DNA of 59,321 nucleotides from NCBI GenBank assembly GCA_009843785.1, contig VYCT01000135.1:1-59321 (forward strand), in the 5' to 3' direction. The DNA comes from Candidatus Poribacteria bacterium (lineage in GTDB: Bacteria; Poribacteria; WGA-4E; WGA-3G). The notes beneath the pieces were generated by a model. The model was given only the letters and a program-made list of their open reading frames with translations, had not been told where the DNA came from and ran no database searches. The stretch's first letter is position 1, and every line of letters begins with the position of its first letter. Positions 10,213 to 18,800 of the stretch are shown one piece after another. The translations under genes and the position numbers were made by a program.

Positions 10213-10342
10213 CTTTATAGTAAAGCACGAAAACAAATTGACACACCACAATAGCAATCCACATTGCCGGATCGTAGGGGCTGGGTAACCCAGCCCCTAC
10301 GATCAATCGCGCGTCCAAATAATTATGGGCTTTACTATAAAG
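10213..10342. mobile_element. MITE-like element A, copy 1 (130 bp)
   Basis: The ends CTTTATAGTAAAGC and GCTTTACTATAAAG are 14-bp perfect inverted repeats. A second copy lies at 32819-32943, with the outer 25-30 nt on each side nearly identical. The centre holds a 15-bp perfect hairpin, TCGTAGGGGCTGGGT with its complement. No coding capacity. It lies in the upstream region of the BMP operon. Confidence 0.85.
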
Positions 10343-10395
10343 TATAGCACGTTCACACGAAAAATGTAAAGCGGGAATTTCATCTTATATTTATC

Positions 10396-10517
10396 AGGAC
10401 TTACGCAGCGTGCTCTTTTGTAGCATAGGAAACCGTTAGCCTGTGTCCCCAAATACCTATGTTTTTTCGACATCTGCCTCTAAAACCGAGTGTTACGGTC
10501 AAAATTGCGTAAGTCCT
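10396..10517. mobile_element. MITE-like element B (122 bp)
   Basis: Perfect 12-bp inverted ends, AGGACTTACGCA and TGCGTAAGTCCT, enclose 98 bp of non-coding sequence. ATTTAT occurs on both flanks, offset by one base on the left, and may be a target duplication. Only one copy is present in the window. The right end lies next to the promoter of AAA copy 1. Confidence 0.7.
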
Positions 10518-10524
10518 ATTTATA

Positions 10525-10553
10525 TTGACTGCTAAGCGATGATGTGATACACT
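10525..10553 (+). promoter_or_regulatory. Predicted sigma70-type promoter of AAA copy 1
   Basis: TTGACT (10525-10530) and TACACT (10548-10553) are spaced by 17 nt, about 80 nt before the start codon of the AAA gene. The -35 box is 8 nt from the end of element B. Confidence 0.55.
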
Positions 10554-10633
10554 TAACCGAGAGTCGATACCCTATCGCGTCGGGCAGCCAAGCCACAGTT
10601 TAACGTGCTTTAACAGTGGAGAAAAGGGTGTAC

Positions 10634-12259
10634 ATGAAACGTTTTGGAACCGAAGGACGCTTGTATCCTGAAGATCACTACATCGTCCCACGCACAAAAG
10701 AGACTGCCGATTTCATAGACCGCATCAAGCAGGGCAAATATGTCGTCCTTTTTGCGCCGCGCCAGACCGGCAAAACAACCTTCTTTCGATTGGCACTTGA
10801 CGCACTTACAACTGAAGATTTAACATATTTCCCGATTCAACTGAACTTTGAGGAGTATGAAGACGCTACCCTCGCTGATTTTTATGCATGGTTCTATGCG
10901 GACATTCGCAAAGAAATTGAGAAAGTTTTCAAAAAACGTGAAGAGATGCCTTCTGAACCGCTAACGCGATTCTTAGAGAATACAAAGATAATTGATCATG
11001 TTTCAACAAGAATGTTCTTTGAAAAATTGGTGGATTTTCTAAAAAATCAGAAAGTTGTGCTTCTCATTGACGAGTTTGATGCTATTCCCCGGGGTGCTGT
11101 GAAGGGATTCCTGCGTTCGCTACGCCGTATTTATCTCTCTGGTAGGGAGCGATGCCCTCACAGTGTCGGCATTGTCGGAGTCCAGAACATCATTCAACTC
11201 AACTACGACAGGTCCATCTCGCCGTTCAATATTCAGGATGAGTTCCATCTACCCAACTTTACACTTGAACAAGTTACAGAACTGCTTGGACAGTATACGG
11301 AGGCGGTCGGTCAAGGGTTCGCTCCTGAAGTTATGGCATCTATTCATAAGCAGACGGCTGGTCAACCTGTGCTTGTCAATCGGTTGGCACAAATTCTTAC
11401 TGAAGAGATGGATATCCCGAAAACTGAGACGATTGCGATGGAACATTGGACGGTAGCACATACACGACTCCTCCGTGGACGGAATACCAACATTGAACAT
11501 CTGACGGCCAATATCCGCAGGAATCCACGTTTTGAAAGCGTTCTGATGCGGATTATGGCGCGTGATGAAGGCGTAGACTTCAATCTCGACGATGATATTA
11601 TCAGTGAACTCGCTACCTATGGTGTTATTAAAGAGGGTACTGATGGTATGTGTGAGATTCTCAATCCGATTTATCTCTACCGGATTATGAGGGCGTTCAA
11701 GCCACTCGTAAACGGGTTAGAGCAAGAATACTTCCCAGAAGATACCGACGAAGCACTTCATGAGTATCTCACATCTACGGGGCAGATTGAAATGGAGGCG
11801 TTACTGGATAACTTCCGAGATTTCATAGCACGGGCAGGTTTCAGAATTTTGCAGGTGCCGGATACGCCGCAAGAATCGGTAGGACGACACCTCTTACTTG
11901 CCTATCTTGACGAGTTTGTTAGACGTATCGGTGGTGTCATGCACATAGAGGTGCAAACGGGTCGTGGCAGAATGGACATCCTCATCACGCACAATCAGCG
12001 AAAATACATCGTCGAAACAAAGATTTGGCGGGGCGAGAGCCGCTATCAAGCAGGCAAGCAGCAGCTCGCCGCGTATCTCACATTGGAGGGGGCAACGGAA
12101 GGCTACTATGTTGTCTTCGATCATCGCCAAAAACCGGAACCTCGCGTGGAGACTGAGATACTCGAAGGGGTGGCAATCCGGAGCTACGTCATACCTGTGG
12201 TGCAAGAACGCCCTTCAGCTGTTCACCCTACTTCTGAAACTCGCGAATCAGACCAATGA
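10634..12259 (+). CDS. AAA-like ATPase fused to PD-(D/E)XK nuclease-like domain, copy 1
   Basis: A 541-aa protein. The N-terminal P-loop ATPase has Walker A FAPRQTGKTTFF (about residues 40-51) and Walker B VVLLIDEFDAIP (about 145-156), followed by a helical region. The C-terminus (about 440-530) reads GGVMHIEVQTGRGRMDILI...YIVETKIW, a PD-(D/E)XK-type D...ExK core. Similar AAA-like/DUF1703-type proteins are abundant in some environmental phyla and have no settled function; mobile-element control or defence are guesses. ATG 10634 is chosen over GTG 10616 because AAAAGGG precedes it and all three paralogues begin there (M-x-RFGT). The gene separates the BMP binding proteins from the rest of the importer and is flanked by MITE-like DNA, which suggests insertion. 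Paralogues lie at 42.8 and 54.8 kb. Confidence 0.85.
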   Translation: MKRFGTEGRLYPEDHYIVPRTKETADFIDRIKQGKYVVLFAPRQTGKTTFFRLALDALTTEDLTYFPIQLNFEEYEDATLADFYAWFYADIRKEIEKVFKKREEMPSEPLTRFLENTKIIDHVSTRMFFEKLVDFLKNQKVVLLIDEFDAIPRGAVKGFLRSLRRIYLSGRERCPHSVGIVGVQNIIQLNYDRSISPFNIQDEFHLPNFTLEQVTELLGQYTEAVGQGFAPEVMASIHKQTAGQPVLVNRLAQILTEEMDIPKTETIAMEHWTVAHTRLLRGRNTNIEHLTANIRRNPRFESVLMRIMARDEGVDFNLDDDIISELATYGVIKEGTDGMCEILNPIYLYRIMRAFKPLVNGLEQEYFPEDTDEALHEYLTSTGQIEMEALLDNFRDFIARAGFRILQVPDTPQESVGRHLLLAYLDEFVRRIGGVMHIEVQTGRGRMDILITHNQRKYIVETKIWRGESRYQAGKQQLAAYLTLEGATEGYYVVFDHRQKPEPRVETEILEGVAIRSYVIPVVQERPSAVHPTSETRESDQ

Positions 12260-12288
12260 TTCGTTTCCTACCCTCTACAGAATTTCTG

Positions 12289-12317
12289 TTGACACGCCCC
12301 GGCAAATAGCGTATACT
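12289..12317 (+). promoter_or_regulatory. Strong sigma70-type promoter of the sialidase gene
   Basis: TTGACA at 12289-12294, a spacer of 17 nt, and TATACT at 12312-12317: a near-consensus promoter 60 nt upstream of the sialidase start. It shows that the sialidase gene is transcribed independently of the AAA gene before it. Confidence 0.75.
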
Positions 12318-12378
12318 TTTAGCGTCGTTTGATAGGAAAACAGCGCAGTAATTCAATTGATAACGGAGGCGTACCTGC

Positions 12379-13416
12379 ATGGCGAATTCAACACAGTTAT
12401 CAGCTCAACATCAGTTTGTCTACAAAGAACCCGGACGGTTCGCGGGCTGGCCCGCTAACGGCGGTATCTGGCATTGGGAGGATGAAATCCTTGTCCAATT
12501 CCAGATCGGTGCCCACGATGATAGCGGCGGTGGACACGCCATTTCCCGTGAAGAGCCAAGTCGCCAGATTCTCGCTCGAAGCTTAGATGGCGGTGAAACT
12601 TGGGCGCATGAAGAGATTGAAGTCCGCCCATCGGAGTCCACATCCATAGATTTCGCGCATCCAGATTTCGCGATGCAGTGCAACGGAAGCAGGTTCCGTA
12701 TCTCTTATGATCGTGGTAAAACATGGATCGGCGATTACGATTTACCGGAGGTCCGGAATAAATTAACTTCACGCACCGATTACCTCGTCAACAGCACGGA
12801 CGATTGTCACTTCTTCCTTTCAGCGAAAGAAGAACGCGTGCAAGCAGGTATTCAAGATCGGGCGTTCTGTGCGAGAACCACAAACGGCGGTGAAAGTATT
12901 GAATTCGTCAATTGGATAACGGATAACATTGAAGTCCGTTCCGTGATGCCTTCAACCGTGCGGATATCAGAGACGCATCTGGTGACAGCACTCCGCCGCC
13001 GACACGACACAAAACAAGATGACGGGACTCGGCTGAGTAAAAACTGGATTGAGATTTGCCATTCAACGGACAACGGAACGACATGGGCCTTTCTCAGTAA
13101 AGCCGCGGATACTGACGGTGGGGCTGGGAGGAATGGAAATCCGCCGAGTATGGTTCGCTTGAAGGATGGCAGGCTTTGCGTTACTTACGGTTATCGGTCA
13201 ACGCCTTACGGAATCCGAGCGAAGTTCAGTGAAGATAACGGAAAAAGTTGGGGGAATGAAATCCGCCTACGCGATGATGCCAGAAACTGGGATTTGGGGT
13301 ACACGCGTACAATCCAACGTTCGGATGGAAAACTGGTGACACTCTACTATTACACCACCGCTGCAAATCCTGAACAGCATATTGCCGCTACAATCTGGAC
13401 GGTAGATGCCAAGTAA
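12379..13416 (+). CDS. BNR/Asp-box sialidase-like (exo-alpha-sialidase family) protein
   Basis: A 345-aa six-bladed beta-propeller protein. At least four Asp-box repeats (S/T-x-D-x-G-x-T/S-W) are visible: SLDGGETW, YDRGKTW, STDNGTTW and SEDNGKSW. Such proteins cleave or bind sialic acids or other glycans, but many members are not true sialidases. No signal peptide is visible, so it may act in the cytoplasm or leave by another route. ATG 12379 has GGAGG 9 nt upstream. Its place before the DUF6807 gene and the ABC importer suggests a glycan or nucleoside use locus. Confidence 0.85.
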   Translation: MANSTQLSAQHQFVYKEPGRFAGWPANGGIWHWEDEILVQFQIGAHDDSGGGHAISREEPSRQILARSLDGGETWAHEEIEVRPSESTSIDFAHPDFAMQCNGSRFRISYDRGKTWIGDYDLPEVRNKLTSRTDYLVNSTDDCHFFLSAKEERVQAGIQDRAFCARTTNGGESIEFVNWITDNIEVRSVMPSTVRISETHLVTALRRRHDTKQDDGTRLSKNWIEICHSTDNGTTWAFLSKAADTDGGAGRNGNPPSMVRLKDGRLCVTYGYRSTPYGIRAKFSEDNGKSWGNEIRLRDDARNWDLGYTRTIQRSDGKLVTLYYYTTAANPEQHIAATIWTVDAK

Positions 13417-13532
13417 GTAGAGTGCCGGTCCTAAGCAATATTAAGAAATAAATTTTAGGCTTTGAGGAAGTGAAGGAAGGCTGGAAAAATGCCATGTTCG
13501 CTGCCTTGGGCGAATTCGAGGTAGATAACGTT

Positions 13533-13931
13533 ATGAAAATTAGAGTAACCTCCATTTTTGTTCAAGATCAGGAAAGTGCGTTAAAATTTTATACTGAAAA
13601 ATTGGGATTTGTTAAGAAAAGGGACATTCCCTTAGAAAATGGTGACAGATGGCTTACAGTCGTATCAAAAGAAGAACAAGACGGGACTGAACTTTTGTTA
13701 GAACCATTGTCTGATAATCATTTTGGGCCCGCCAAAACGTATCAAGAAGCTTTATTTAATGCAGGGCTTCCCTGTACCCAATTCAGTGTGGAAAACGTTC
13801 AGGAAGAATATGAGCGATTAATCAACCTTGGTGTCGAATTCAGTGTAGAACCTACTGACATAGGAACAACAATTTTTGCTATTTTCAATGATACTTGCGG
13901 AAACAATATTCAGATCGTAGAAATTGAGTGA
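13533..13931 (+). CDS. VOC-superfamily protein (glyoxalase/bleomycin-resistance fold)
   Basis: A 132-aa single-unit VOC protein starting MKIRVTSIFVQDQESALKF, with YTEKLGFVKKRDIP, LLLEP and the closing GNNIQIVE strand. The family includes lyases, dioxygenases and antibiotic-binding proteins, and the substrate is unknown. The track ORF begins earlier (13470), but ATG 13533 matches the family N-terminus and has GAGG about 10 nt upstream. The gene is distinctly more AT-rich than its neighbours (for example AAAATTTTATACTG), a possible sign of recent transfer. Confidence 0.88.
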   Translation: MKIRVTSIFVQDQESALKFYTEKLGFVKKRDIPLENGDRWLTVVSKEEQDGTELLLEPLSDNHFGPAKTYQEALFNAGLPCTQFSVENVQEEYERLINLGVEFSVEPTDIGTTIFAIFNDTCGNNIQIVEIE

Positions 13932-14053
13932 GGGTCGAAAAATAGGAAGACTGGAAGAAGTGCTTGTGTTCACTACCTTACTGGGGGATGAAAGTGTCTA
14001 TTTATTTTTCGGTTTAGTATAATTAATATTGAAACTTGCTCAAACGAGGAATT

Positions 14054-14908
14054 ATGGAAAACAATTTTGAAGTTAAGGTAAATGCCAAAACGCATCTGGT
14101 TGTTGAAAGCAATACCGGCAGATATTTGGGCGGTGTCGGTGCGAACTTTTATCGTCCGTTTGTCTTTCCATTTTACACACCGGCAGGACAGACCGTCGTT
14201 CAGGAGTTCGCCTTCGATCATCCGTTCCACAACGGCATTTTTGTTGGACAAGGACCGGTTCAAGTCGGCGATAGGGAAGCAGGTTTCTGGGCATCGCCGC
14301 CCCGTCGTTCTTGGACGGATAAAGTCTTTGAGAGATTGGGACGGATGGATACACAAAAGGACATTGACATCACGCCACACACCGATGGTGTCCAATTCGT
14401 TCAGAACGTTGTCTGGCGGGACGAAAACGAAGAACCGTTGATTGACGAAATGCGTACTGTCAATCTTCACGCCCTTGCGGATGCCACTATCTGTGATATG
14501 ACGAGTGAGAAGATCGCCACTTACGGTGCTGCGACGTATCCACAGACGAAGTTCGGGAGCATCGGTATCCGCGTTGAACCGAGACTTCTGCCTGTCATGG
14601 GGGGGATTGTGTTGGGCGACAACGGACGCAGTGGAGGCGTTGAGGTCGTCCACGAAGGCGAATCCGATTTCGTCGCTTACCAGAACATATTGGCAGGGCA
14701 TGGCGCGTTCGGTGTCTTTATGAGTATCCTTAATGAAGGCGTTCGGGGACCGTGGTTCATTCGCGATTACGGGATGGCACTCTATAATCCAACTTGGACA
14801 GGTGCCGTATCAACACCTGAAGGTGAGAGTTGGACAGTTTCGCTTCGGGTTATCGCTTACGATGGAGAATTGACACCCGCGCGCGCGGAAAAGTGGTGCC
14901 TGCTGTAG
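14054..14908 (+). CDS. DUF6807 (PmoA-like) family protein
   Basis: A 284-aa protein with the family landmarks YRPFVFPFYTPAGQTVV, DHPFHNGIFVGQG and the late IRDYGMALYNPTW. The family is common in planctomycete and poribacterial catabolic clusters; its biochemical role is not settled, though a beta-sandwich carbohydrate-related fold is likely. No signal peptide. ATG 14054 has GAGGA just upstream (CAAACGAGGAATT), so the longer track start at 14036 is not needed. The ABC ATPase starts on the base after its stop, so the two are surely co-transcribed. A TATAAT box at 14018-14023 without a good -35 may be its promoter. Confidence 0.85.
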   Translation: MENNFEVKVNAKTHLVVESNTGRYLGGVGANFYRPFVFPFYTPAGQTVVQEFAFDHPFHNGIFVGQGPVQVGDREAGFWASPPRRSWTDKVFERLGRMDTQKDIDITPHTDGVQFVQNVVWRDENEEPLIDEMRTVNLHALADATICDMTSEKIATYGAATYPQTKFGSIGIRVEPRLLPVMGGIVLGDNGRSGGVEVVHEGESDFVAYQNILAGHGAFGVFMSILNEGVRGPWFIRDYGMALYNPTWTGAVSTPEGESWTVSLRVIAYDGELTPARAEKWCLL

Positions 14909-16525
14909 ATGGAAAAAGAAAACATCCTTGAACTTCGGAATGTTACGAAAACCTTCGGTGATCTTGTCGCCGTTGACAGCGTCGATTTTGCGCTCCAAGC
15001 GGGTGAAATTCACGCGATTTTAGGGGAAAATGGTGCCGGAAAGTCCACACTGATGAATCTTATCTATGGGCTTTACCAGCCATCGGCAGGACGTATCTAT
15101 GTTACAGACCGTGAAGGGTGGCGACGTAGGTTCCGGGCAAAGTCGCCGCGGGATGCAATTGTTAGCGGGATCGGCATGGTGCATCAACATTTTATGTTGA
15201 TCGAAAATCTCTCTGTCGCTGAGAACATCGCATTGAGCCTTGGGCAAGTGCATCCGAACACCACAGGGAACGCATTTAAAACCGGCGATCATAAGAAATG
15301 GTTAGGCAAATTCCTTTTCAAGAAAGAGGAGGCTGCCCAAGTCACACAAGCACTCTCGGAGCAATTCGGTCTCGCGGTTGATCCCACTGCGCTGGTGCGA
15401 ACCCTTTCGGTCGGTTTAAAACAACGCGTGGAAATCCTAAAAGCATTGGCAGTTGATGCTCGGATTCTCATCCTTGACGAACCGACGGCTGTTCTAAGTC
15501 CGCAGGAAGTCGAAGGCTTCTTCACAATTCTCCGAAAACTCCAAGCCGATGGTCGCGCCATCATTTTCATTAGTCACAAAATGAAAGAGGTTTTAAACAT
15601 CAGCGATAGGATTACCGTTTTACGGCGCGGCAAAAAGGTCTATCTCGGTCCGACGGGTGAACTGACTGCCCGGGAACTCGCGCGGGAGATGATCGGCGAA
15701 GAAATCAACGAAGTTGAACGCTCAGGAGACGCGTCCCTCGAAAATGAGACATCAGACAGCGTGCTGCAACTCTCACATCTGACGGTACGTGGCAGTCGTG
15801 ACGAAATCGCGGTTTCAGATGTTTCTATGGCGACCCATCGCGGTGAAATCGTCGGTATCGCTGGCGTTGATGGCAACGGACAGCGCGAACTCGCCGAAGC
15901 GATTATGGGGTTACGGCACAGCGAATCCGGGACAATAAGCATCTTAGGCACCGATCCGAAAGGGACAAAGGCGGTACGACGGCGCGGGGTCGGTTATATC
16001 CCGGAAGATCGACAAACGACGGGTGTTATCGCGTCGTTCTCAGTTACAGAAAACCTTTTGTTGAATGTAACGCACTTGGCAAACACGGCACCACGGTGGA
16101 ATGTCCTCAATCAAAGAAGAAAACGGAACACCACAGAACAACTTATCGCGGATTATGACATCCGTCCGCCTATCGGTAGCATCCCTGCCGGCACACTCTC
16201 TGGGGGCAACCAACAAAAAATTGTCCTCGCCCGAGAAATCTCGCTTCACCCCGATCTACTTATCGCCGTTAATCCGACACGCGGTTTAGATGTCAACGCC
16301 GCTCGCTATGTCCATGAGAATTTGTTGGCACAGCGCAATCAAAGCAAGTCTGTCCTGCTCATTTCAACAGAGTTAGATGAAGTCCTCCTCTTGAGTGACC
16401 GGCTCTTTGTGATGTCGAGGGGTAAGTTGATCGAAGCAACGGCGCAACGCAATGATATTGAAGCACTCGGATTGTTAATGACGGGACAAACCCATAAAGA
16501 TTTTGGTGATAGCCTAAAAACATGA
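14909..16525 (+). CDS. BMP-type ABC importer, tandem ATP-binding protein
   Basis: A 538-aa cytoplasmic ATPase with two ABC modules, as in sugar and nucleoside importers of the RbsA/YufO/NupO type. Module 1 has Walker A GENGAGKSTL, signature LSVGLKQRVEIL and Walker B ILILDEPTAVL. Module 2 has a degenerate P-loop GVDGNGQREL and signature LSGGNQQKIVLARE, the usual asymmetry of the family. It starts directly after the DUF6807 stop, and its TGA overlaps the ATG of the first permease (ATGA). It powers uptake through the two downstream permeases. Confidence 0.95.
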   Translation: MEKENILELRNVTKTFGDLVAVDSVDFALQAGEIHAILGENGAGKSTLMNLIYGLYQPSAGRIYVTDREGWRRRFRAKSPRDAIVSGIGMVHQHFMLIENLSVAENIALSLGQVHPNTTGNAFKTGDHKKWLGKFLFKKEEAAQVTQALSEQFGLAVDPTALVRTLSVGLKQRVEILKALAVDARILILDEPTAVLSPQEVEGFFTILRKLQADGRAIIFISHKMKEVLNISDRITVLRRGKKVYLGPTGELTARELAREMIGEEINEVERSGDASLENETSDSVLQLSHLTVRGSRDEIAVSDVSMATHRGEIVGIAGVDGNGQRELAEAIMGLRHSESGTISILGTDPKGTKAVRRRGVGYIPEDRQTTGVIASFSVTENLLLNVTHLANTAPRWNVLNQRRKRNTTEQLIADYDIRPPIGSIPAGTLSGGNQQKIVLAREISLHPDLLIAVNPTRGLDVNAARYVHENLLAQRNQSKSVLLISTELDEVLLLSDRLFVMSRGKLIEATAQRNDIEALGLLMTGQTHKDFGDSLKT

Positions 16526-17604
16526 TGCTAAAAGTAGCCAACATATTTAAAAGAATCAACGTTCACTGGGTGGTGACGCCGGTTCTAATTCTCGCGAGTG
16601 CGTTTGTTACAAACGCCATTATAATGCTGCTCTGCGACTACAACCCGTTAGCGGCTTATCAAGCAGCGGTGAGTGGCGCATTTGGGAATAGTCGGAAATT
16701 CGGAGAAACCTTGGTGAAAAGCACGCCGTTTCTGATGACGGGGCTCTCTGTTGCGATGGCGTTTCGGTGTGGGATTTGGAATATCGGTGCTGAAGGACAG
16801 TTCTTGATAGGTGCGTTAGCAGCGACGTGGTTTGGAACGAAACTTGCACCACTTTTCCCTGAAACGCCTTGGATTGCTGTGCCGATATGCCTCGGTATTG
16901 CGACGCTTGCAGGGGGGATATGGGGACTTATCCCCGCAGCGCTCAAGGTGACACGCGGTGTCAACGAAGTTATCAGTACGATCATGTTGAACTACGTCGC
17001 GCTCCATCTGGTGAGTATGATGATAGATGGCGGTCCGTTGCAAGAAGCCGCACAACGCGGGCCGCAGAGTGATCGGATCGCCGAGTGGGTATTTCTACCC
17101 CGGCTTTTCCCACCGCATCGGGTCCACCTCGGCATCGTTATCGCTGTCGTCTTAGCGATTGTCCTGACCTTTATCCTCTTTCGGACAGCGTTTGGGTACC
17201 AACTCCGCGCAGTCGGCGAAGGCGCGGCTGCAGCGGAAGCAGCGGGGATTTCGATTATGCATAACACGCTCCGCGTCTTTTTCATTAGCGGGGCACTCGC
17301 CGGACTCGGCGGCGCGATTGAACTCACCGCACTCACCCGCCGACTTTTTCTCAATTTCTCACCCGGATACGGTTACACAGCGATTGCGGTTGCCCTGTTA
17401 GCGAAGCTAAATCCATTGGTAACGGTTGCTGCTGCCTTGCTATTTGGCGCGCTATCGACCGGTTCATACAGTATGCAGCGAACGGTCGGCATCTCGGACA
17501 AAGTGACATTTGTGATGCAAGCAACAATTCTGCTTTTTGTTATCGGTTATAGTTCTGTGCAGCTGTTCCACAAGCGTACATCTGCACATTCCGAGGGGGA
17601 ATAG
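16522..17604 (+). CDS. BMP-type ABC importer permease 1
   Basis: A 360-aa inner-membrane permease of the BPD_transp_2 (YufP/RbsC-like) family with about 8-10 hydrophobic segments. GIWNIGAEGQFLIGAL and TRGVNEVISTIMLNY are typical family motifs. It overlaps the ATPase gene by 4 nt, so it is translationally coupled. It pairs with the second permease at 17.7 kb. The stop is followed at once by a heptad-palindrome repeat. Confidence 0.95.
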   Translation: MMLKVANIFKRINVHWVVTPVLILASAFVTNAIIMLLCDYNPLAAYQAAVSGAFGNSRKFGETLVKSTPFLMTGLSVAMAFRCGIWNIGAEGQFLIGALAATWFGTKLAPLFPETPWIAVPICLGIATLAGGIWGLIPAALKVTRGVNEVISTIMLNYVALHLVSMMIDGGPLQEAAQRGPQSDRIAEWVFLPRLFPPHRVHLGIVIAVVLAIVLTFILFRTAFGYQLRAVGEGAAAAEAAGISIMHNTLRVFFISGALAGLGGAIELTALTRRLFLNFSPGYGYTAIAVALLAKLNPLVTVAAALLFGALSTGSYSMQRTVGISDKVTFVMQATILLFVIGYSSVQLFHKRTSAHSEGE

Positions 17605-17718
17605 TTATCAGTTATCGGTTTTCGGTTAAGAGGTGAATGTACATCATAAAATTTTTCTCTTAACTGACGACTGATGACCGAAAGATTTTTTGAAAAAAGA
17701 ATCGTACTGACAACTATT
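17603..17718. repeat. Heptad-palindrome repeat between the permease genes
   Basis: Starts with AGTTATC/AGTTATC/GGTTTTC/GGTTAAGAGG and ends with CTCTTAACTGACGACTGATGACC, then the conserved tail GAAAGATTTTTTGAAAAAAG and CGTACTGACAACTATTA. It fills the gap between two co-directional transporter genes and ends 7 nt before the permease 2 start codon. Confidence 0.85.
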
Positions 17719-17725
17719 AAAAAAC

Positions 17726-18649
17726 ATGTTTGAAGAAGTACTTTCGGCGACGATACGCGGGGCAACCCCGCTTTTATTAGCAGCGTTAGGCGAGGTGATC
17801 TCCCAACGCGCAGGTGTGCTGAACATCGGCATCGAAGGCATGATGCTCATCGGCGCGTTTTTTGGGATGGTCGGTTCCTTTTACACGGCGGAATTCGTCA
17901 TGTTCGCGCCGTGGTTCGGGCTGCTGATGGCAGGACTCAGTGGACTTATTGCTGCCGCGCTCTTCGCGTTATGTGCCATCAGGCTCCGTGGTGACCAAGT
18001 GATCATCGGTACAGCGATGACGCTCTTGGCACTCGGGTTGACAGAAGTCATCTATCAACGGCTTTTCGGTGCGACGGGGATCGCTAAAGGCGTGCCGGCG
18101 TTCCAGCAGATCAACATCCCGATGCTCTCCGAAATCCCTGTCTTAGGGCATGCCTTGTTTTCACACAATATCCTCGTTTTCATTGCGTTTCTGCTGGTGC
18201 CGTGCGTCTATTTTTTCCTCTACCACACGCAACTTGGACTCAGGATACGGGCGTGTGGCGAACATCCGAAGGCGATTGCCACCGTCGGTGCTAATGTGCG
18301 CCGCTTGAGAACGCTTTGTCTACTCTTCGCCGGTGCGATGGCGGGTATCGCAGGCGGGTATCTCTCTCTCGCTGATGTTCCCTATTTTACACCGGGGATG
18401 ACAGTCGGGCGCGGATTCATCGCTTTAGCGATCGTTATTTTCGGGAAATGGCATCCTGTGAAGGCGTGTGGTGCTGCGTTGCTCTTCGGACTCGGTTCCG
18501 CACTCGATGCGCGGTTCCAAGCATTGGGCTGGGATATCCCCTACCAGTTGTGGCTGATGTTACCTTATGTGCTCTGCTTAGCGGTACTGGCAGGATTCGT
18601 TGGACGTGCTGAGGCACCCCTCGCCTTAGGAAAACCCTACAGGGAATAG
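17726..18649 (+). CDS. BMP-type ABC importer permease 2
   Basis: A 307-aa permease of the same BPD_transp_2 superfamily (YufQ-like) with about 8 membrane segments. GEVISQRAGVLNIGIEGMMLIGAF near the N-terminus and RACGEHPKAIATVGANV in the central cytoplasmic loop are characteristic. It forms the heterodimeric channel with permease 1. A repeat of 116 nt separates the two genes, which may lower expression of this one or simply be a tolerated insertion. Confidence 0.95.
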   Translation: MFEEVLSATIRGATPLLLAALGEVISQRAGVLNIGIEGMMLIGAFFGMVGSFYTAEFVMFAPWFGLLMAGLSGLIAAALFALCAIRLRGDQVIIGTAMTLLALGLTEVIYQRLFGATGIAKGVPAFQQINIPMLSEIPVLGHALFSHNILVFIAFLLVPCVYFFLYHTQLGLRIRACGEHPKAIATVGANVRRLRTLCLLFAGAMAGIAGGYLSLADVPYFTPGMTVGRGFIALAIVIFGKWHPVKACGAALLFGLGSALDARFQALGWDIPYQLWLMLPYVLCLAVLAGFVGRAEAPLALGKPYRE

Positions 18650-18800
18650 CCGTCAGCCATCAGCAGCAGTTAAGAGAGGCCTGGGGGTCCCAAGGTTTCT
18701 GGTGGCATCTATAAGTTGATGGAATACCACAACAAACCTCTTTAACTGATAACTGACAACCGAAAGATTTTTTGAAAAAAAATCGTACTGAGAACTATTA
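18650..18800. repeat. Heptad-palindrome repeat at the Omp85 stop codon
   Basis: Carries CAGTTAAGAGAGG...CCTCTTTAACTGATAACTGACAACC around a 55-nt insert, followed by the same GAAAGATTTTTTGAAAAAA and CGTACTGAGAACTATTA tail as the copy at 17.6 kb. The final TTA supplies the Omp85 stop codon on the minus strand. It lies between convergent genes. Confidence 0.85.
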
